Positions 24,415 through 33,041 are shown, counted from the first letter of the stretch. The stretch is 64,000 bases of DNA from DASUGC01 sp035606665 (GCA_035606665.1 DATNEY010000026.1:308900-372899), one strand, 5' to 3'. Program-made: numbers and translations. The notes: a model not told the origin generated them from the letters alone.

Positions 24415-25365
24415 ATGCGGCCTGATCTCGGTTGGATTCTCAACGCCACCCTGGCGAACTCTGACGCCGGCGCCGCCGCGGCGGAAGGCGCCCAGAAGGG
24501 CCTCGACTTCGTCGGCCACGTGGCCAACGGCGAGCACGCACTCATCCACCTGCCGCCCATTTTCGGCATCGATTTCTCGGTCACCAAACACGTGCTGATG
24601 CTGTGGGTGGTGGCGATCGCCGTGTTCGCCGTGGTCACCACGGCGGTGCGCCGGTACCTCGCGGCTGGCAGCCACGTGCCCTCGGGCACCCGCATCAACA
24701 CCCTCGAAGTGATCGTGGAGTTCGTGCGCGACACCATCGCCCGGCCGAACGTGGGCAACAAGTGGCTCATGACGTGGACGCCGCTGCTCTTGACGTTCTT
24801 CGTCTTCATTCTTGGGGCGAACGCGATCGGCCTGATTCCGATTTTCGACCTCCTCGGTCTCGTCGATCACTTTCTGATTCATTCGGCCGAGGGGTCGTTC
24901 GTCCAGCGCCTGATCCACGGCGGCTCGACGGCCACGGGCAACTTCAACGTCACGGCGGCGCTGGCGACGATTACATTCGTGACGATCATCGCCGCCGGCT
25001 CGAAGGCGCACGGTTTCGCGAAGCACTGGGCGAACCTGGTGCCCGGCGGCATGCCGTGGCCGCTGTACTTCCTGCTGATTCCTCTTGAAATCATCGGCCT
25101 GTTCGTCCGCCCGTTCGCGCTCACGATGCGACTTGCCGCCAACATGACGGGCGGCCACATCGCGATCCTGGCGATTCTGTCGTTCGTCTTCACGTTCGCC
25201 GGCATGATGGGCACGTTCGCCGGTATCGGCGTCGGCGTCGGATTCTCGGTGCCGCTGGCCGCCGCGATCTCCGGCCTCGAGATCATCGTCGTGCTCGTCC
25301 AGGCGTACGTGTTCACGTTGCTGTCGGCCGTGTTCATTGGCATGGCCATTCACTCGCACCACTAA
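24415..25365 (+). CDS. atpB: F0F1 ATP synthase subunit a
   Basis: 316 residues, a multi-helix F0 subunit a. The essential proton-path arginine is in VRPFALTMRLAANMTGGHI near residue 238. Other family marks are HVLMLWVVAIAVF, FILGANAIGLIP and LEIIVVLVQAYVFTLLSAVFIG near the C-terminus. It forms the two half-channels that load and unload the c-ring. An inserted loop of about 40 residues with LIHGGSTATGNFNVTAALA is normal for large bacterial forms. Confidence 0.93.
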   Translation: MRPDLGWILNATLANSDAGAAAAEGAQKGLDFVGHVANGEHALIHLPPIFGIDFSVTKHVLMLWVVAIAVFAVVTTAVRRYLAAGSHVPSGTRINTLEVIVEFVRDTIARPNVGNKWLMTWTPLLLTFFVFILGANAIGLIPIFDLLGLVDHFLIHSAEGSFVQRLIHGGSTATGNFNVTAALATITFVTIIAAGSKAHGFAKHWANLVPGGMPWPLYFLLIPLEIIGLFVRPFALTMRLAANMTGGHIAILAILSFVFTFAGMMGTFAGIGVGVGFSVPLAAAISGLEIIVVLVQAYVFTLLSAVFIGMAIHSHH

Positions 25366-25404
25366 ACAGTTCGCTCACAGACCGTTACTCTTAAGGAGAC
25401 TCGA

Positions 25405-25665
25405 ATGCAGGAAGCCGCCGCCGCCGCAAATGTGATTCCCTGGGTTGCCATCGCCTACGCTGGCGCCGGACTTGGTGCCGGTCTCGCCGTCATCGGCGCG
25501 GGCATCGGCATCGGCAAGCTCGCCGCGGGCGCGGCTGAGGGCATCGCCCGCCAGCCGAGCGCGACGCCGCAGATCACGAGCGCAACGCAGCTCCCACTCT
25601 TCCTGCTGGAAGGCGTCGCGATCCTCGCGGTCGTGGCCTGCCTGCTCGTCATCCTGACCAAGTAG
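25405..25665 (+). CDS. atpE: F0F1 ATP synthase subunit c
   Basis: 86 residues, two glycine-rich helices joined by the polar loop ARQPSA. The ion-carrying carboxylate is the glutamate in LPLFLLEGVAIL. The residue after it is glycine, not the serine/threonine of sodium-binding rings, so proton coupling is expected. AAGGAG lies 9 nt before the ATG. A very strong hairpin directly follows the gene. Confidence 0.93.
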   Translation: MQEAAAAANVIPWVAIAYAGAGLGAGLAVIGAGIGIGKLAAGAAEGIARQPSATPQITSATQLPLFLLEGVAILAVVACLLVILTK

Positions 25666-25674
25666 CACTTCAGG

Positions 25675-25700
25675 CACGGCGCGCGCTTGCGCGCGCCGTG
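25675..25700 (+). promoter_or_regulatory. perfect 12-bp hairpin between atpE and atpF
   Basis: CACGGCGCGCGC, a TT loop, then GCGCGCGCCGTG. It lies 10 nt after the atpE stop and about 10 nt before the AGGAGG of atpF, with no T-tract. Such a stem would protect the upstream mRNA from 3' exonucleases or damp atpF, helping to make more subunit c than b. Confidence 0.6.
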
Positions 25701-25720
25701 TGAGATTGCAGGAGGCTGTT

Positions 25721-26245
25721 TTGCCGACACAGTTCGCTGTGGAAGGGAATCCGCTCGTCACCGTCGATCCAGGCCTGTACATCTGGACGATTGCGACGTT
25801 TCTCGTGCTCGCGTGGGCGCTGGCGAAGTTCGCCTGGAAGCCCCTGATGAAGGCGCTCGACGAGCGGCAGAAGGTCATTGCCGCGGCGGTCGACGACGCG
25901 CGTCAGGCCAGGGAACAGCTCGAGCGCGCCCAGCAGGACGCCGGCAAGCTGCTCGCGCAGGCGCGCGTGGACGCCGAGGACCTGCTGACCCGCGGCCGCG
26001 CCGACGCTGATCGCTTCCGTCAGGAGCTGAAGGACAAGGCGGTCGCCGAGGCCGCCAACATCCGCAAGGAGGCGGAGCGGGCGGTCCAGCGCGAGACGGC
26101 GAAGGCGATCGATCAACTCCGCGCCGAGGCCGTGGACCTCTCGGTCGCGATCGCGTCCAAGCTTATTCGGCGCGAGATCAAGGCGACGGATCAGGACGTG
26201 CTGCTCACGGAAGCCCTTCGGGAAATCCAGGGGACCAAACAGTAG
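25721..26245 (+). CDS. atpF: F0F1 ATP synthase subunit b
   Basis: 174 residues: one N-terminal membrane helix (GLYIWTIATFLVLAWALAKFAW) followed by a long charged, alanine-rich coiled coil (DDARQAREQLERAQQDAGKLL...), as in the peripheral stalk. The TTG at 25721 is preferred to GTG at 25700 because AGGAGG lies five bases upstream of it, while the GTG is the last triplet of the hairpin. No subunit delta or F1 gene follows; the next gene is an unrelated transporter after a period-7 repeat. Confidence 0.9.
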   Translation: MPTQFAVEGNPLVTVDPGLYIWTIATFLVLAWALAKFAWKPLMKALDERQKVIAAAVDDARQAREQLERAQQDAGKLLAQARVDAEDLLTRGRADADRFRQELKDKAVAEAANIRKEAERAVQRETAKAIDQLRAEAVDLSVAIASKLIRREIKATDQDVLLTEALREIQGTKQ

Positions 26246-26247
26246 AG

Positions 26248-26315
26248 GAAGTTCGAAGTACGAAGTTCGAAGTTCGAAAGGCCTTGCTGAACTTCGAACT
26301 TTGAACTTCGAACGT
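26248..26315. repeat. period-7 spacer repeat, inverted (GAAGTTC / GAACTTC units)
   Basis: GAAGTTC, GAAGTAC, GAAGTTC, GAAGTTC, a centre around AAGGCCTT, then GAACTTC, GAACTTT, GAACTTC. The two halves pair. It starts 3 bp after the atpF stop and may end the F0 transcript. Confidence 0.85.
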
Positions 26316-26322
26316 GCATCAC

Positions 26323-27246
26323 ATGCGCCGCATTGACGCCCTCCTCGTCCTGATGGTCGTCATCTGGGGTGTCAACTACAGCATCATCAAATCGGCCTTC
26401 GCCGAAATCCCGCCTCAGCCGTTCAATGCGATGCGGCTGATGATCGCGTCCGCGGTCTTTCTGGTCGCCATCCGGATGACGCGCGGCCGCACCGGACCGT
26501 CATCATCGGTCTTCTTCACGGCGAATCCGCTCACGCGCGCTGACGAGTGGAGCCTGTTCTGGCTCGGCATCGTCGGGCACCTCGGCTATCAGTACTGTTT
26601 CGTCGGTGGCGTGGCCGAGACGAGCGTGTCGAACGCCGCGCTGATCATCGGGTCGACGCCGGTGGTCGTGGCCGTGGCCTCGTCGCTCCTCGGACGCGAG
26701 CGCATCTCGCTTCACCACTGGGTCGGCGCCGCGATCTCGATCACCGGAATCTACTTCGTCGTCGGCCGCGGCGCGTCGTTCGGCGGCAGCACTCTCCGCG
26801 GCGACCTCCTCATCATCGTCTCCGTGGCGTGCTGGGCGGCGTACACCATTGGTGCGAGCCGTCTCATCGCCCGCCATTCGCCGCTGTTCGTGACGGGCAT
26901 GACGATGGCGATTGGCGGCGTTCCGTACGTGGCGCTGACGTTCCCCCAGTTCCTCGGCCTTGACTGGGCGCGCGTCAGTGTCTTCACCTGGGTGTCGCTG
27001 GTGATGTCCGCGCTGCTGGCGCTGAACGTCGCGTACCTCGTCTGGTACACCGGCGTGCAGAAGATCGGTCCTGCGCGGACGTCGATGTACTCGAACCTGG
27101 TGCCGCTCTGCGCGATGACCTTTGCGGCATTCTGGCTGGATGAGCCCTTGTCGGCGGACAAGCTCATCGGCGCGGCCGCGGTGTTGACGGGCGTGCTGCT
27201 GACGAGGCTTGGCCGCAAGCCGGCCCTTGTTCCACCTGAGGAGTGA
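26323..27246 (+). CDS. EamA/DMT-family transporter
   Basis: 307 residues with ten predicted membrane helices, in two EamA repeats. The first opens with LLVLMVVIWGVNYSIIKSAF, and the second begins near DLLIIVSVACWAAYTIGAS. ASMLYSNLVPLCAM-type and LIGAAAVLTGVLLTRLG segments (here TSMYSNLVPLCAMTFAAFW) mark the last helices. Probably exports small metabolites such as amino acids. The ATG at 26323 is preferred to GTG at 26314, which lies at the edge of the repeat. Confidence 0.85.
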   Translation: MRRIDALLVLMVVIWGVNYSIIKSAFAEIPPQPFNAMRLMIASAVFLVAIRMTRGRTGPSSSVFFTANPLTRADEWSLFWLGIVGHLGYQYCFVGGVAETSVSNAALIIGSTPVVVAVASSLLGRERISLHHWVGAAISITGIYFVVGRGASFGGSTLRGDLLIIVSVACWAAYTIGASRLIARHSPLFVTGMTMAIGGVPYVALTFPQFLGLDWARVSVFTWVSLVMSALLALNVAYLVWYTGVQKIGPARTSMYSNLVPLCAMTFAAFWLDEPLSADKLIGAAAVLTGVLLTRLGRKPALVPPEE

Positions 27247-27250
27247 CGGG

Positions 27251-27295
27251 AACGACGCCAACGACGCGAATGACACCAACGACGCCAATTGACAC
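27251..27295. repeat. period-9 spacer repeat (AACGACGCC unit)
   Basis: AACGACGCC, AACGACGCG, AATGACACC, AACGACGCC, AATTGACAC. Five direct 9-bp units fill the whole gap between the EamA gene and the next gene; no inverted half here. Confidence 0.85.
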
Positions 27296-27304
27296 GGAGA
27301 CAAC

Positions 27305-27838
27305 ATGAAGCTGCTTGCTACGCTCCTGGCCGTCACCCTTGCCGCACCCGCTGTGGCGCTGAAGTTCACGACTCCCGAGGGCTGGGTCTCGAAGACACCG
27401 AGCTCGACAATGAGGCTCGCTGATTTCACGCTGCCGAAGATGGCTGGTGACAGCGAAGACGCCACGGCGACCGTGTATTTCTTCGGTGGGACGGGCGGAT
27501 CGGTTCAGGCGAATCTCGATCGATGGATCGGGCAAGTGGCGCAGCCTGATGGCAGCGCGTCAAAAGAAAAAGCGAAGACCACGACGGTCGCGAGCGCCTC
27601 CGGACTGAAGATCACCCTCGTCGACGTGTCGGGCACGTACGTCGCCGAAGTCACGCCCGGATCCACGGAGCGCTTCAACAAGCCGGGGTTCCGCCAGCTC
27701 GCGGCGGTGGTTGAGACACCAGGCGGTCCGCATTTTGTGAAAGTCGTCGGGCCCGCGCGAACGGTCGCAAAGTGGGAAGCGAGCGTGACCGCGTTCCTGA
27801 AGAGCCTGGCGTGGGCTACGCCAGCTTCTTCATTCTGA
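27305..27838 (+). CDS. small secreted protein of unknown function
   Basis: 177 residues with a signal peptide (MKLLATLLAVTLAAPAVA). The mature part is a compact beta/alpha unit (FTTPEGWVSKTPSSTMRLADFTLPK, DATATVYFFGGTGGSVQANLDRWIGQ, GPARTVAKWEASVTAFLKSL). The pattern resembles lipoprotein-like domains that start TPEGW and end with a helix F.SL, but I know no function. The 3' end overlaps the convergent GT87 gene by 23 bp. Confidence 0.7.
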   Translation: MKLLATLLAVTLAAPAVALKFTTPEGWVSKTPSSTMRLADFTLPKMAGDSEDATATVYFFGGTGGSVQANLDRWIGQVAQPDGSASKEKAKTTTVASASGLKITLVDVSGTYVAEVTPGSTERFNKPGFRQLAAVVETPGGPHFVKVVGPARTVAKWEASVTAFLKSLAWATPASSF

Positions 27839-28964
27839 GATTTGCCAGGCAGACGGCGAGCGTCAGCGTGCCGATCGTCAGGACGCCGGCGCTCATCAAG
27901 GCCCGGTACGCCGCCCGGCCGATGAGGTCGTACATCGTGAAACTTACCAGCACGATCCCGATGGCGGTCGCGATCCGCCACGGGCGTGTGACGAGCGACC
28001 ATCGATCGATGAGGCAGACCATTGCCGGCGTCGCAATGAGCAGCAGGTAATCCCAGCCCTGCGGCGAGATGACAGGCACGAGCAGCATCAGCAGACCGAA
28101 CTCGAGATAGAGCGGCTCGGTCACGTCCCTGCGGCGACTCACGACGAACGCAGCGAGCGCGACGGCACCGAGCACGGTGGCGAGCGCCAACCACGTGACG
28201 TGCGGGCCCTCGCCGGTCCACTTGGTCCACGCGGACATCGCCGACACGTTCTCGGCATTCAGGAGATTCGGCAGCGTCGTCGTGTCCGTGACGGTGCGCC
28301 ACCAGCCGGCGACCTGCTCCATGTTGCCCTGCCAGCCATACACCACGGCCGGCGCGATGAGGCCCAGGCCGATGACAAGCGCGGCGGTTGCCAGCGCCGG
28401 CACGCCGCCGGCGAGCATCAGCCACGGAATCAGGATCAAGGCGTAGACCTTCACGAACACGCCGAGCCCCACCAACGCGCCAGCCGTGCGATATGCATCG
28501 ACGAGCGCGGCGAGCAGAGCGCCGATGAGGAGGGCAGCGAGGACGACGTTGGTCTGTCCCAGTAGCAGTTCGCGAGCGAAGAACTTGGCGACAACGAGGG
28601 CAGTCAGCCAGAGAAGCACGCGCTCGCCGCGATTGCGCTCGGGGAGCGCGCGCACGGACCAGCGGAGCAGCATGATCAGCAGCGCGCAACTCAGCGCGTA
28701 CCATCCGGCCTTTGCTATCGGCGCCTGGACGGCTGCAATCGGACGCATCGCGATCGCGAATGCGGGAAGGTATTTGAACTGATAGTGCCCGTCATCGGGG
28801 CGATACAGGTTCTCGCCGTTGACCGCCCGCTCGGCCGCCCGGCGGTAGACGTCGAAATCCACCATCTCCCGTTGAACGCGGACGGTGTACACCGCCGCGA
28901 AGAACGTGGCGAGCAGAAGGGGCCAGAGAAGCGTCTTGACTGATTCAGGAACGCGCGACCACAT
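27816..28964 (-). CDS. GT87/DUF2029-family polyprenyl-phosphate-sugar-dependent glycosyltransferase
   Basis: 382 residues, about ten membrane helices. The first extracytoplasmic loop carries VDFDVYRRAAERAVNGENLYRPD, typical of the GT-C family GT87 whose early aspartate is catalytic. Further marks are FKYLPAFAIAMRP and LLLGQTNVVLAALLIGAL. Known members are alpha-mannosyl- or arabinosyltransferases that use polyprenyl-phosphate sugars; the acceptor here is unknown. TATACT lies 13 nt before the ATG. Confidence 0.8.
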   Translation of the reverse strand: MWSRVPESVKTLLWPLLLATFFAAVYTVRVQREMVDFDVYRRAAERAVNGENLYRPDDGHYQFKYLPAFAIAMRPIAAVQAPIAKAGWYALSCALLIMLLRWSVRALPERNRGERVLLWLTALVVAKFFARELLLGQTNVVLAALLIGALLAALVDAYRTAGALVGLGVFVKVYALILIPWLMLAGGVPALATAALVIGLGLIAPAVVYGWQGNMEQVAGWWRTVTDTTTLPNLLNAENVSAMSAWTKWTGEGPHVTWLALATVLGAVALAAFVVSRRRDVTEPLYLEFGLLMLLVPVISPQGWDYLLLIATPAMVCLIDRWSLVTRPWRIATAIGIVLVSFTMYDLIGRAAYRALMSAGVLTIGTLTLAVCLANLRMKKLA

Positions 28965-28977
28965 TGCCGGAACGCCG

Positions 28978-28983
28978 AGTATA
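28978..28983 (-). promoter_or_regulatory. -10-like TATACT for the GT87 gene
   Basis: TATACT ends 13 nt before the ATG at 28964, giving a leader of about 6 nt. Confidence 0.35.
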
Positions 28984-28984
28984 T

Positions 28985-29013
28985 TCGCGTCGTTCCCGTT
29001 CGCTCGCGTCGTT
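28985..29013. repeat. weak period-9 spacer repeat (CGCGTCGTT unit)
   Basis: Three decayed 9-bp units between typA and the GT87 gene. They are the reverse-complement sense of the AACGACGCG unit at 27251. Short and degenerate. Confidence 0.45.
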
Positions 29014-30850
29014 AGTCGATCTTCCTCGGCCTCATGTTCGCGGCCAGCACCCGCTTCCGCAGTCTCAGAAACGTCGGCGTGATCTCGACCAGCTCATCGT
29101 CATTGATGAACTCGATGGCCTGCTCGAGGCTGAGACGGCGCGGTGGAATGAGCCGGATGCCCTCGTCCGCCGATGAGGCGCGCATGTTGGTCTGTTTCTT
29201 TTCGCGCGTGATGTTCACGTCGAGGTCGTTGTCGCGCGCGTTCTCGCCGACAATCATGCCCTCGTAGACGTCCGTCGCCGGATCCACGAACATCTCGCCG
29301 CGCTCCTGCAGGCCGGCGATCGCGTAGGCCGTCACCTTGCCCGGACGGTCGGACACGAGCGCGCCCGTGGGCCGTGACGGGATTGGGCCGTGCCATGGCT
29401 CCCAACCCTCGAAGTTGTGATGCATCAGGCCGGTGCCGCGCGTCTCGGTCAGGAACTGCGTCCGGAAGCCGATGAGGCCGCGCGCCGGGATCTTGAACTC
29501 GAGGCGGATGCGGCCGCTGCCGTGATTGATCATCTTGGTCATCATGCCCTTGCGCATTCCGACCTGCGCAATGACCATGCCCTGGTATTCCTCGGCTACA
29601 TCGACGACGAGCTCTTCGATGGGTTCCATGCGGGTGCCACTGATCTCTTTCGTCACGATCTCGGGCCGTGAAACCTGGAGCTCGTAGCCCTCGCGCCGCA
29701 TCATCTCGATCAGGATCGAGAGCTGCAGCTCGCCACGGCCGACGACCTTCATCTGTTCCGGCGTGTCCGTCGGCTCGACGCGAATGGAGACGTTGCCGAC
29801 GAGCTCCTTGTCGAGCCGATCCTTGATTTGGCGCGACGTCACGAACTGTCCGTCCCGGCCGGCGAACGGCGACGTGTTGACGCCGAAGATCATGGAGACG
29901 GTCGGCTCGTCGATGGCAATCGTGGCGATGGGCTGCGGGTTCTCGGCGTCGGCGATCGTCTCGCCGATCATGATGCCCTCGATGCCCGCGAGGCAGATGA
30001 TGTCCCCGGCCGCAGCCGACGTCGCATCAACTCGCTTCAACCCCTCGAACGTGTAGAGCTTGGTCACGACGGTGCGTTGCACGGACCCGTCAAGTTTGCA
30101 GACGCCAATCGGGTCGCCGACCTTGACGCGGCCGTTGAAGATGCGGCCGATGGCCAGGCGGCCCAGGTAGTCGCTCGAGTCGAGATTGGCGACGAGCGCC
30201 TGCAGCGGCGCGTCGGCCGACCCGCGCGGCGGCGGGATGTGGTTGATCACCGCATCGAACAGTGGACGCAGGTCCGAACCCGGCTCCTCCAGCGTCAGGG
30301 CGGCCGTGCCCTGTCGCGCGTTCGTGTAGAGGACGGGGAAGTCGAGCTGGTCTTCCGTGGCGTCGAGATCGATGAAGAGGTCGTAGACCTCGTTCAGGAC
30401 CGCCTGCGTCCGCGCGTCGCTGCGGTCGATCTTGTTGATGACGACGAGGGGCGTGAGCCGGCGCTCGAGCGCCTTTCGAAGGACGAACCGCGTCTGCGGC
30501 AGCGGGCCCTCGGACGCGTCCACGAGCAGCATGATGCCGTCCACCATCGACAGCGTGCGCTCGACCTCGCCGCCGAAATCGGCGTGGCCAGGCGTGTCCA
30601 TGATGTTGATGAGGTGGTCGTGGTAGTGAACGGCGGTGTTCTTGGCGAGGATCGTGATGCCGCGCTCACGTTCGAGCTCGTTCGAGTCCATCACGCGCTC
30701 CGCGACGCGCTCGTTCGACCGGAAGATGCCGCTCTGGTGGAGCAGCGCGTCCACGAGCGTCGTCTTGCCGTGGTCGACGTGCGCCACGATGGCGATGTTG
30801 CGGAGGGCGGGGTTGGCGACTTCCTGTGAGTGCGGAAGCGGTCGAGACAT
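29012..30850 (-). CDS. typA: translational GTPase TypA/BipA
   Basis: 612 residues, normal length. The G domain has AHVDHGKTTLVD (P-loop), the switch region RERGITILAKNTAV, DTPGHADFGGEVER and NKIDR. It is followed by EF-Tu-like domain 2, two EF-G-like alpha/beta domains and the family-specific C-terminal domain (GTGLMHHNFEGWEPW, NARDNDLDVNITREK). It binds the ribosome like EF-G and assists assembly and stress adaptation. The ATG at 30850 lies 6 nt after TATACT. A longer frame upstream would translate the period-8 repeat and is rejected. Confidence 0.95.
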   Translation of the reverse strand: MSRPLPHSQEVANPALRNIAIVAHVDHGKTTLVDALLHQSGIFRSNERVAERVMDSNELERERGITILAKNTAVHYHDHLINIMDTPGHADFGGEVERTLSMVDGIMLLVDASEGPLPQTRFVLRKALERRLTPLVVINKIDRSDARTQAVLNEVYDLFIDLDATEDQLDFPVLYTNARQGTAALTLEEPGSDLRPLFDAVINHIPPPRGSADAPLQALVANLDSSDYLGRLAIGRIFNGRVKVGDPIGVCKLDGSVQRTVVTKLYTFEGLKRVDATSAAAGDIICLAGIEGIMIGETIADAENPQPIATIAIDEPTVSMIFGVNTSPFAGRDGQFVTSRQIKDRLDKELVGNVSIRVEPTDTPEQMKVVGRGELQLSILIEMMRREGYELQVSRPEIVTKEISGTRMEPIEELVVDVAEEYQGMVIAQVGMRKGMMTKMINHGSGRIRLEFKIPARGLIGFRTQFLTETRGTGLMHHNFEGWEPWHGPIPSRPTGALVSDRPGKVTAYAIAGLQERGEMFVDPATDVYEGMIVGENARDNDLDVNITREKKQTNMRASSADEGIRLIPPRRLSLEQAIEFINDDELVEITPTFLRLRKRVLAANMRPRKID

Positions 30851-30856
30851 CTCATC

Positions 30857-30862
30857 AGTATA
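30857..30862 (-). promoter_or_regulatory. -10-like TATACT, leaderless promoter candidate (typA)
   Basis: TATACT ends 6 nt before the ATG at 30850. It forms the edge of the period-8 repeat. Confidence 0.5.
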
Positions 30863-30969
30863 TTGACTAATTGACTGATTGACGAATTGATTAATTGTCT
30901 GATTGGTGATGACTGAGGCGGTCTTCAATCAGTCAATCCATCAATCAGTCAATCCATCAATTCATCAAG
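30862..30969. repeat. period-8 spacer repeat, long inverted structure (ATTGACTA / CAATCCAT units)
   Basis: Left: ATTGACTA, ATTGACTG, ATTGACGA, ATTGATTA, ATTGTCTG. Right: CAATCAGT, CAATCCAT, CAATCAGT, CAATCCAT, CAATTCAT. The halves pair. It separates the divergent typA and Rieske genes. Its unit resembles that at 15977. Confidence 0.9.
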
Positions 30970-30975
30970 GTTGGG

Positions 30976-30981
30976 TATGAT
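30976..30981 (+). promoter_or_regulatory. -10-like TATGAT for the Rieske-cytochrome operon
   Basis: TATGAT ends 9 nt before the ATG at 30991. No Shine-Dalgarno. Confidence 0.4.
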
Positions 30982-30990
30982 TTGCGCCAA

Positions 30991-31461
30991 ATGTCGTCGC
31001 ATTTTGAAAACCGTCGTCGGGCGCTTGTGCGGTTCGTGAACGGTGGAATCGGTCTGATCACTGCGGCTCTCGCGGGTCTTGCCGGCGTTGCAGCCGCGCC
31101 CAGGCTCGGATCGGCCGCGCGGCGGTGGCGGAAAGCGGCGTCGATCTTCGATTTGCCGCCGAACGCACCGTTTGCCGCGGTGCTTGCGGAGCACACGTCG
31201 GACGGCTGGCTCGAAACGAGCAAGCAGTCAGTGATCTACATCGACAAGCAGGGCGACACGTACCAGGCGTTGTCCGCGACGTGTTCGCATCTTGGATGCC
31301 GCGTCGCCTGGGATGAAACGAAGACCCAGTATCGCTGCCCGTGCCACGGCGGCGTCTACGACCGGACCGGCCGCGTGGTTGCCGGACCGCCGCCGGCGCC
31401 CCTCACGCGCGTGAACGTGCGCGTGAATCCGCAGACATCCGAGATCGAGGTCGAGTTGTGA
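30991..31461 (+). CDS. Rieske 2Fe-2S protein of a bc-type complex
   Basis: 156 residues. An N-terminal anchoring helix (GGIGLITAALAGLAGVAAAP) is preceded by a short arginine-containing segment (ENRRRAL) that may serve Tat-like export. The cluster-binding motifs are CSHLGC and CPCHGG near residues 106 and 126. It receives electrons from quinol at the Qo site and passes them to the c-type hemes. The stop overlaps the neighbouring cytochrome b reading frame, so the two are translationally coupled. Confidence 0.92.
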   Translation: MSSHFENRRRALVRFVNGGIGLITAALAGLAGVAAAPRLGSAARRWRKAASIFDLPPNAPFAAVLAEHTSDGWLETSKQSVIYIDKQGDTYQALSATCSHLGCRVAWDETKTQYRCPCHGGVYDRTGRVVAGPPPAPLTRVNVRVNPQTSEIEVEL

Positions 31462-31463
31462 GC

Positions 31464-33041
31464 ATGTTCGCGAAGGTCGCGAACTGGCTCGACGACCGTA
31501 CCGGCTTCCGCATGCTGCGGCGGCACGTGCTCGACGAGCCGTTGCCGCCGGGCACCGGCTGGTGGTTCACGCTCGGCAGCCTGTTGATGTTCGGCATCGG
31601 CGTTCAGTTCCTCACGGGCATCGTGCTCGCGCTGTACTACGCCCCTACGCCGGATCACGCCTGGGACAGCGTGCGGTTCATCACGAACACCGTCCGGGGC
31701 GGATCGTTCCTGCGCGGCCTGCATCACTGGGGAGCGAGCCTCGTTGTGGTGGCGGCGGTGATCCACCTCTGCCGCGTGGTGTTCTTCGGCAGCTACCGCA
31801 AGCCGAGGGAAGTGAACTGGATTGTCGGCATCGTCCTGCTGCACGTGATTCTCGGCCTCGGCCTCACGGGCTACCTGCTGCCCTGGGATCAGCGCGCGTA
31901 CTGGGCGACGGTCGTCGCGATCAACATTTCCAAACTGACGCCAGGCGTTGGAGAGATGGCCGCGGCGTTCCTGCGAGGCGGGCCGGACGTCGGCGCGCTG
32001 ACGCTGACGCGCTGGTACGCCGTCCACGTACTCGTGCTGCCGCCGCTCCTCGTCGGCCTCGTCGCCGTCCACCTCTATCTGATGCGGCGACAGGGCATCT
32101 CCGGGCCGGTCACGCCGAAGCCTGGCCGATCCGAGATGTTCTTTCCCTATCAGGCCGCGCGCGATCTGACGGCCGCCATCGTCGCGGGCCTCCTGCTCGC
32201 GGTGCTCGCGTACAAAGGCGCGCCACCGCTCGAGCCGCCGGCCGATCCGACGTCGAGTGGCTACATCCCGCGGCCCGACTGGTACTTCCTGGGATTGTTC
32301 CAGTTGCTGAAGTACTTCCCGGGCAAATGGGAAGTCGTGGGGGCGCTGTTCATTCCCGGGCTGGTGATGACTTTCCTGGCGCTGCTACCGTGGCTGGATC
32401 GCGGACGCACGCGGGAGGCGCGGCGGCGGCTATCGGTGCTCCTGCCGTTCACCGCGGGACTCACGGTGGTCGTGGCGTTGACGCTGATGGGCGCGAGGGA
32501 TTTGCCTGCGCAGGGCGGATCCGGATCGCCGTGGAACATCCGTGAGATCGGCGGCGCCGCGCTCGTCGAGTCAGGCGATCGCTGCATCAAGTGCCATCGA
32601 CCTGAAGGCGTCGCGTCTCCTGTCGAGGCCGGACGGATCGGCAAGCCCGCGACCTGGCTCGAGATGCACATCGCCGATCCGGAGGTCATTGCCCCTGGAG
32701 TCCGTGAAGCGCCCCAGTCGAATCAGGGTGAGATCCGATCCATCCTGGCGGCGCTTGCGAAGATGCGCGCCGGCCCACCGCCCGTCGTCGATGCGGCCAC
32801 GAAGAAGACGTACCTGTTGTTCAGCAAGTTCTGCATCAACTGCCACACTGTCGATGGCGCCGGCGGCAAGGAAGGCCCCGATCTCACGCATGTCGGCCGC
32901 AAGCTCGACGCGGCCGTGATCGAGCAGCGGATCAACGATCCAGCGGCCGTCGATCCGATGGCCGAGATGCCGTCGTTTGCCGGAAAGATTTCGCCCGAGG
33001 ACATCAAGCTGCTGGCGAGCTGGTTGGCGTCGCGCAAGTAG
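31464..33041 (+). CDS. cytochrome b fused to diheme cytochrome c
   Basis: 525 residues. Residues 1 to about 330 are a cytochrome b with the two histidine pairs for hemes bL and bH (LHHWGASLVVVAAVIH and VHVLVLPPLLVGLVAVH), the Qo motif as PDWYF, and further helices up to about 345. The rest is a periplasmic domain with two c-type heme sites, CIKCH and CINCH, each with a later methionine. The PDWY form is common in menaquinol-oxidising complexes. With the Rieske protein it makes a two-gene quinol:cytochrome oxidoreductase. A GTG at 31458 (GTGA overlap) is an alternative start two codons upstream. Confidence 0.92.
   Translation: MFAKVANWLDDRTGFRMLRRHVLDEPLPPGTGWWFTLGSLLMFGIGVQFLTGIVLALYYAPTPDHAWDSVRFITNTVRGGSFLRGLHHWGASLVVVAAVIHLCRVVFFGSYRKPREVNWIVGIVLLHVILGLGLTGYLLPWDQRAYWATVVAINISKLTPGVGEMAAAFLRGGPDVGALTLTRWYAVHVLVLPPLLVGLVAVHLYLMRRQGISGPVTPKPGRSEMFFPYQAARDLTAAIVAGLLLAVLAYKGAPPLEPPADPTSSGYIPRPDWYFLGLFQLLKYFPGKWEVVGALFIPGLVMTFLALLPWLDRGRTREARRRLSVLLPFTAGLTVVVALTLMGARDLPAQGGSGSPWNIREIGGAALVESGDRCIKCHRPEGVASPVEAGRIGKPATWLEMHIADPEVIAPGVREAPQSNQGEIRSILAALAKMRAGPPPVVDAATKKTYLLFSKFCINCHTVDGAGGKEGPDLTHVGRKLDAAVIEQRINDPAAVDPMAEMPSFAGKISPEDIKLLASWLASRK

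Noticed and set aside
24382..25362. Minus-strand frame across atpB
   Set aside because: Histidine- and arginine-rich shadow of the subunit a coding strand.
30850..30928. Longer TypA N-terminus
   Set aside because: The extra 26 residues translate the period-8 repeat, and the TATACT -10 would lie inside them; the ATG at 30850 matches the family start.
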